Shown: positions 5,773 to 6,892 of the stretch, in pieces | Layout: each line of letters begins with the position of its first letter | Numbering within the stretch: position 1 is the stretch's first letter | Assembly (NCBI GenBank): GCA_003541675.1 | Contig: DPMC01000079.1 | Span: forward strand, 1-6,892 | Length of the DNA stretch: 6,892 nucleotides | Direction of reading: 5' to 3' | Source of the DNA: Acidimicrobiaceae bacterium | GTDB taxonomy: Bacteria > Actinomycetota > Acidimicrobiia > Acidimicrobiales > MedAcidi-G1 | The notes under the pieces: model-generated | The model's input: the letters and a program-made list of their open reading frames with translations, nothing else | The model's database searches: none | Told to the model about the DNA's origin: nothing | Translations under genes and position numbers: made by a program

Positions 5773-6892
5773 CCATGGAGGAGGTCGCCGTCCTTGGTGT
5801 CGGAATGCACCCGTGGGGGAAGTGGGGCCGCAATTTCACCGAGTACGGGGTGCATGCCGCACGGGCGGCCCTGGCTGATGCCAACGTCGACTGGAACGAC
5901 GTGGGCTTCGTGTCGGGAGCTATCACGGTCCGCTGTGGGTATCCGGGCTACGTGTCCGGTTCGACGTTCGCCCGGGCACTGGGCTTCAACGGCGCGCAGG
6001 TGGCGAGCAGTTACGCGGCGTGCGCCTCGGGGGTCACCGCTCTGTCGGTGGCCCGTGGCCAGATCCTCTCCGGAGCGTGCGATGTGGCGGTCGTGGTGGG
6101 GGCCGACACCACCCCCAAGGGTTTCCTAGCGCCGACGAGTGGCGACCGGCCCGACGACACGGACTGGTTGCGGTTCCACATGGTCGGGGCAACTAACCCG
6201 GTGTACTTCGCCCTCCACGCCCGGCGCCGTATGGCCCTCTACGGTGCTACGCCGGAAGATTTCGCCATGGTGAAGGCCAAGAACAGCCGCCACGCCGTCC
6301 ATAATCCGAACGCCCGGTACCCCAAGGAGTACGACGTGGACGATGTCGCCAACTCCCCGGTGGTGTCTGATCCGCTACGACTGCTGGAGATCTGTGCGAC
6401 AAGCGACGGGGGAGCGGCCTTGGTGGTCTGCTCTATGGATTACGCCCGATCCAAGGGCGTCACCGACCCGGTACGGGTGGCCGGCCTTTCGACGGTCACG
6501 CCCACCTACCCCGACACCGTCATCGATCTCCCGTATCTGGCCACGGATTCTGCGGCCGCCGTGGAGCCACCGGCGCTGGGCTTCAAGGATTCCATCGGAG
6601 CGCAGGTGTACGCCGAGGCCGGTATGGGCCCCGCCGACGTCGATGTGGCAGAGGTGTACGACCTCTCGTCGGCTCTCGAACTTGACTGGTACGAGCAGTT
6701 GGGCCTGTGTGCTGAGGGCGAGGCCGAGGCGCTCCTGAGGGCTGGTGAGACATCCATTGGTGGTCGAATCCCTGTCAATCCCAGCGGTGGGCTCGGAGCC
6801 TTCGGAGAGGCGGTGCCAGCGCAGGCCATTGCCCAGGTCTGTGAGCTCACCTGGCAGCTCCGAGGACAGGCTGGTGGCCGGCAGGTTGACGG
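5760..6892 (+). CDS. Lipid-transfer-protein (SCP-x-type) thiolase or aldolase, C-terminus cut off
   Basis: An open frame of 377 codons runs off the right edge. It is a thiolase-superfamily member: VAVLGVGMHPWGKWG (9-23) at the N-terminus, the nucleophile segment SSYAACASGVTALS with C88, GACDVAVVVGAD (105-116), ICATSDGGAALV in the second half, AEVYDLSSALELDWYEQLGL in place of the usual NEAFA region, and NPSGGLGAFGEAVPAQ (340-355). It belongs with the lipid-transfer-protein group (Ltp/SCP-x) and most resembles, from memory, Ltp4 (Rv3522) next to Rv3521 in M. tuberculosis. These enzymes act on steroid or branched acyl-CoA side chains, by thiolysis or, as shown for Ltp2, by retro-aldol cleavage. 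C88 is kept, but the GHP histidine is replaced by E350, so the reaction is uncertain. The DUF35 gene immediately upstream is the expected partner. The last residues, including any C-terminal CxG cysteine, are not visible. Confidence 0.87.
   Translation, partial: MPEGAMEEVAVLGVGMHPWGKWGRNFTEYGVHAARAALADANVDWNDVGFVSGAITVRCGYPGYVSGSTFARALGFNGAQVASSYAACASGVTALSVARGQILSGACDVAVVVGADTTPKGFLAPTSGDRPDDTDWLRFHMVGATNPVYFALHARRRMALYGATPEDFAMVKAKNSRHAVHNPNARYPKEYDVDDVANSPVVSDPLRLLEICATSDGGAALVVCSMDYARSKGVTDPVRVAGLSTVTPTYPDTVIDLPYLATDSAAAVEPPALGFKDSIGAQVYAEAGMGPADVDVAEVYDLSSALELDWYEQLGLCAEGEAEALLRAGETSIGGRIPVNPSGGLGAFGEAVPAQAIAQVCELTWQLRGQAGGRQVD

Noticed and set aside
6343..6738. Plus-strand open frame of 131 codons inside the thiolase
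   Set aside because: It is out of frame with the thiolase, which reads through with conserved motifs on both sides; its Arg/Pro/Trp-rich translation is typical of a shadow frame.
1..6892. Mobile elements, CRISPR arrays, tRNA or rRNA genes
   Set aside because: No transposase, regularly spaced repeats, terminal inverted repeats or RNA gene signatures were seen; coding sequence fills nearly all of the window.

Overview
The window is GC-rich, densely packed and reads as part of a bacterial acyl-CoA catabolic locus. A gene for mycothione reductase is present. Because mycothiol is made only by Actinomycetota, this points to an actinobacterium. The acyl-CoA dehydrogenases and the lipid-transfer-protein thiolase also resemble mycobacterial enzymes. 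Finer placement, for example Acidimicrobiia, would be a guess.

Layout: two divergent transcription units flank a control region of about 195 bp (5101-5295). Leftward (minus strand) runs a probable five-gene operon. In order of transcription it holds an acyl-CoA dehydrogenase (5100-3835), a FadE26-like catalytic dehydrogenase subunit (3813-2617), a FadE27-like partner subunit (2611-1535), mycothione reductase (1517-141) and the first 21 codons of a short-chain dehydrogenase (63-1, cut by the window edge). The gaps are 21, 5, 17 and 77 bp. Rightward (plus strand) lie a small DUF35 OB-fold protein (5296-5757) and, 2 bp after it, a lipid-transfer-protein/SCP-x-type thiolase (5760 to the window end, C-terminus cut off).

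How they may work together: the FadE26/FadE27-like pair looks like an alpha2beta2 acyl-CoA dehydrogenase of the type that desaturates steroid or branched side-chain CoA thioesters. In such a pair one subunit supplies the catalytic glutamate and the other has lost it. The DUF35/thiolase pair matches the architecture of the mycobacterial Ltp/DUF35 pairs, which cleave or thiolyse the side-chain acyl-CoA. The SDR could oxidise a hydroxyacyl intermediate. Together this suggests beta-oxidation of a sterol or isoprenoid side chain, or of another branched acyl-CoA. The substrate cannot be read from the sequence, and no hydratase, acyl-CoA ligase, P450 or ring-degradation gene is visible here.

Points worth a second look: the DUF35 protein lacks the usual zinc-ribbon cysteines; the thiolase keeps its nucleophilic cysteine but has Glu where the usual GHP histidine sits; a thiol-redox enzyme is embedded in a catabolic operon; and the control region holds a possible leaderless promoter overlapped by a perfect inverted repeat. 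Nothing in the window demands an entirely new system. It is best described as a variant of a known steroid-like catabolic theme. Comparisons with named mycobacterial proteins are from memory, not from a search.
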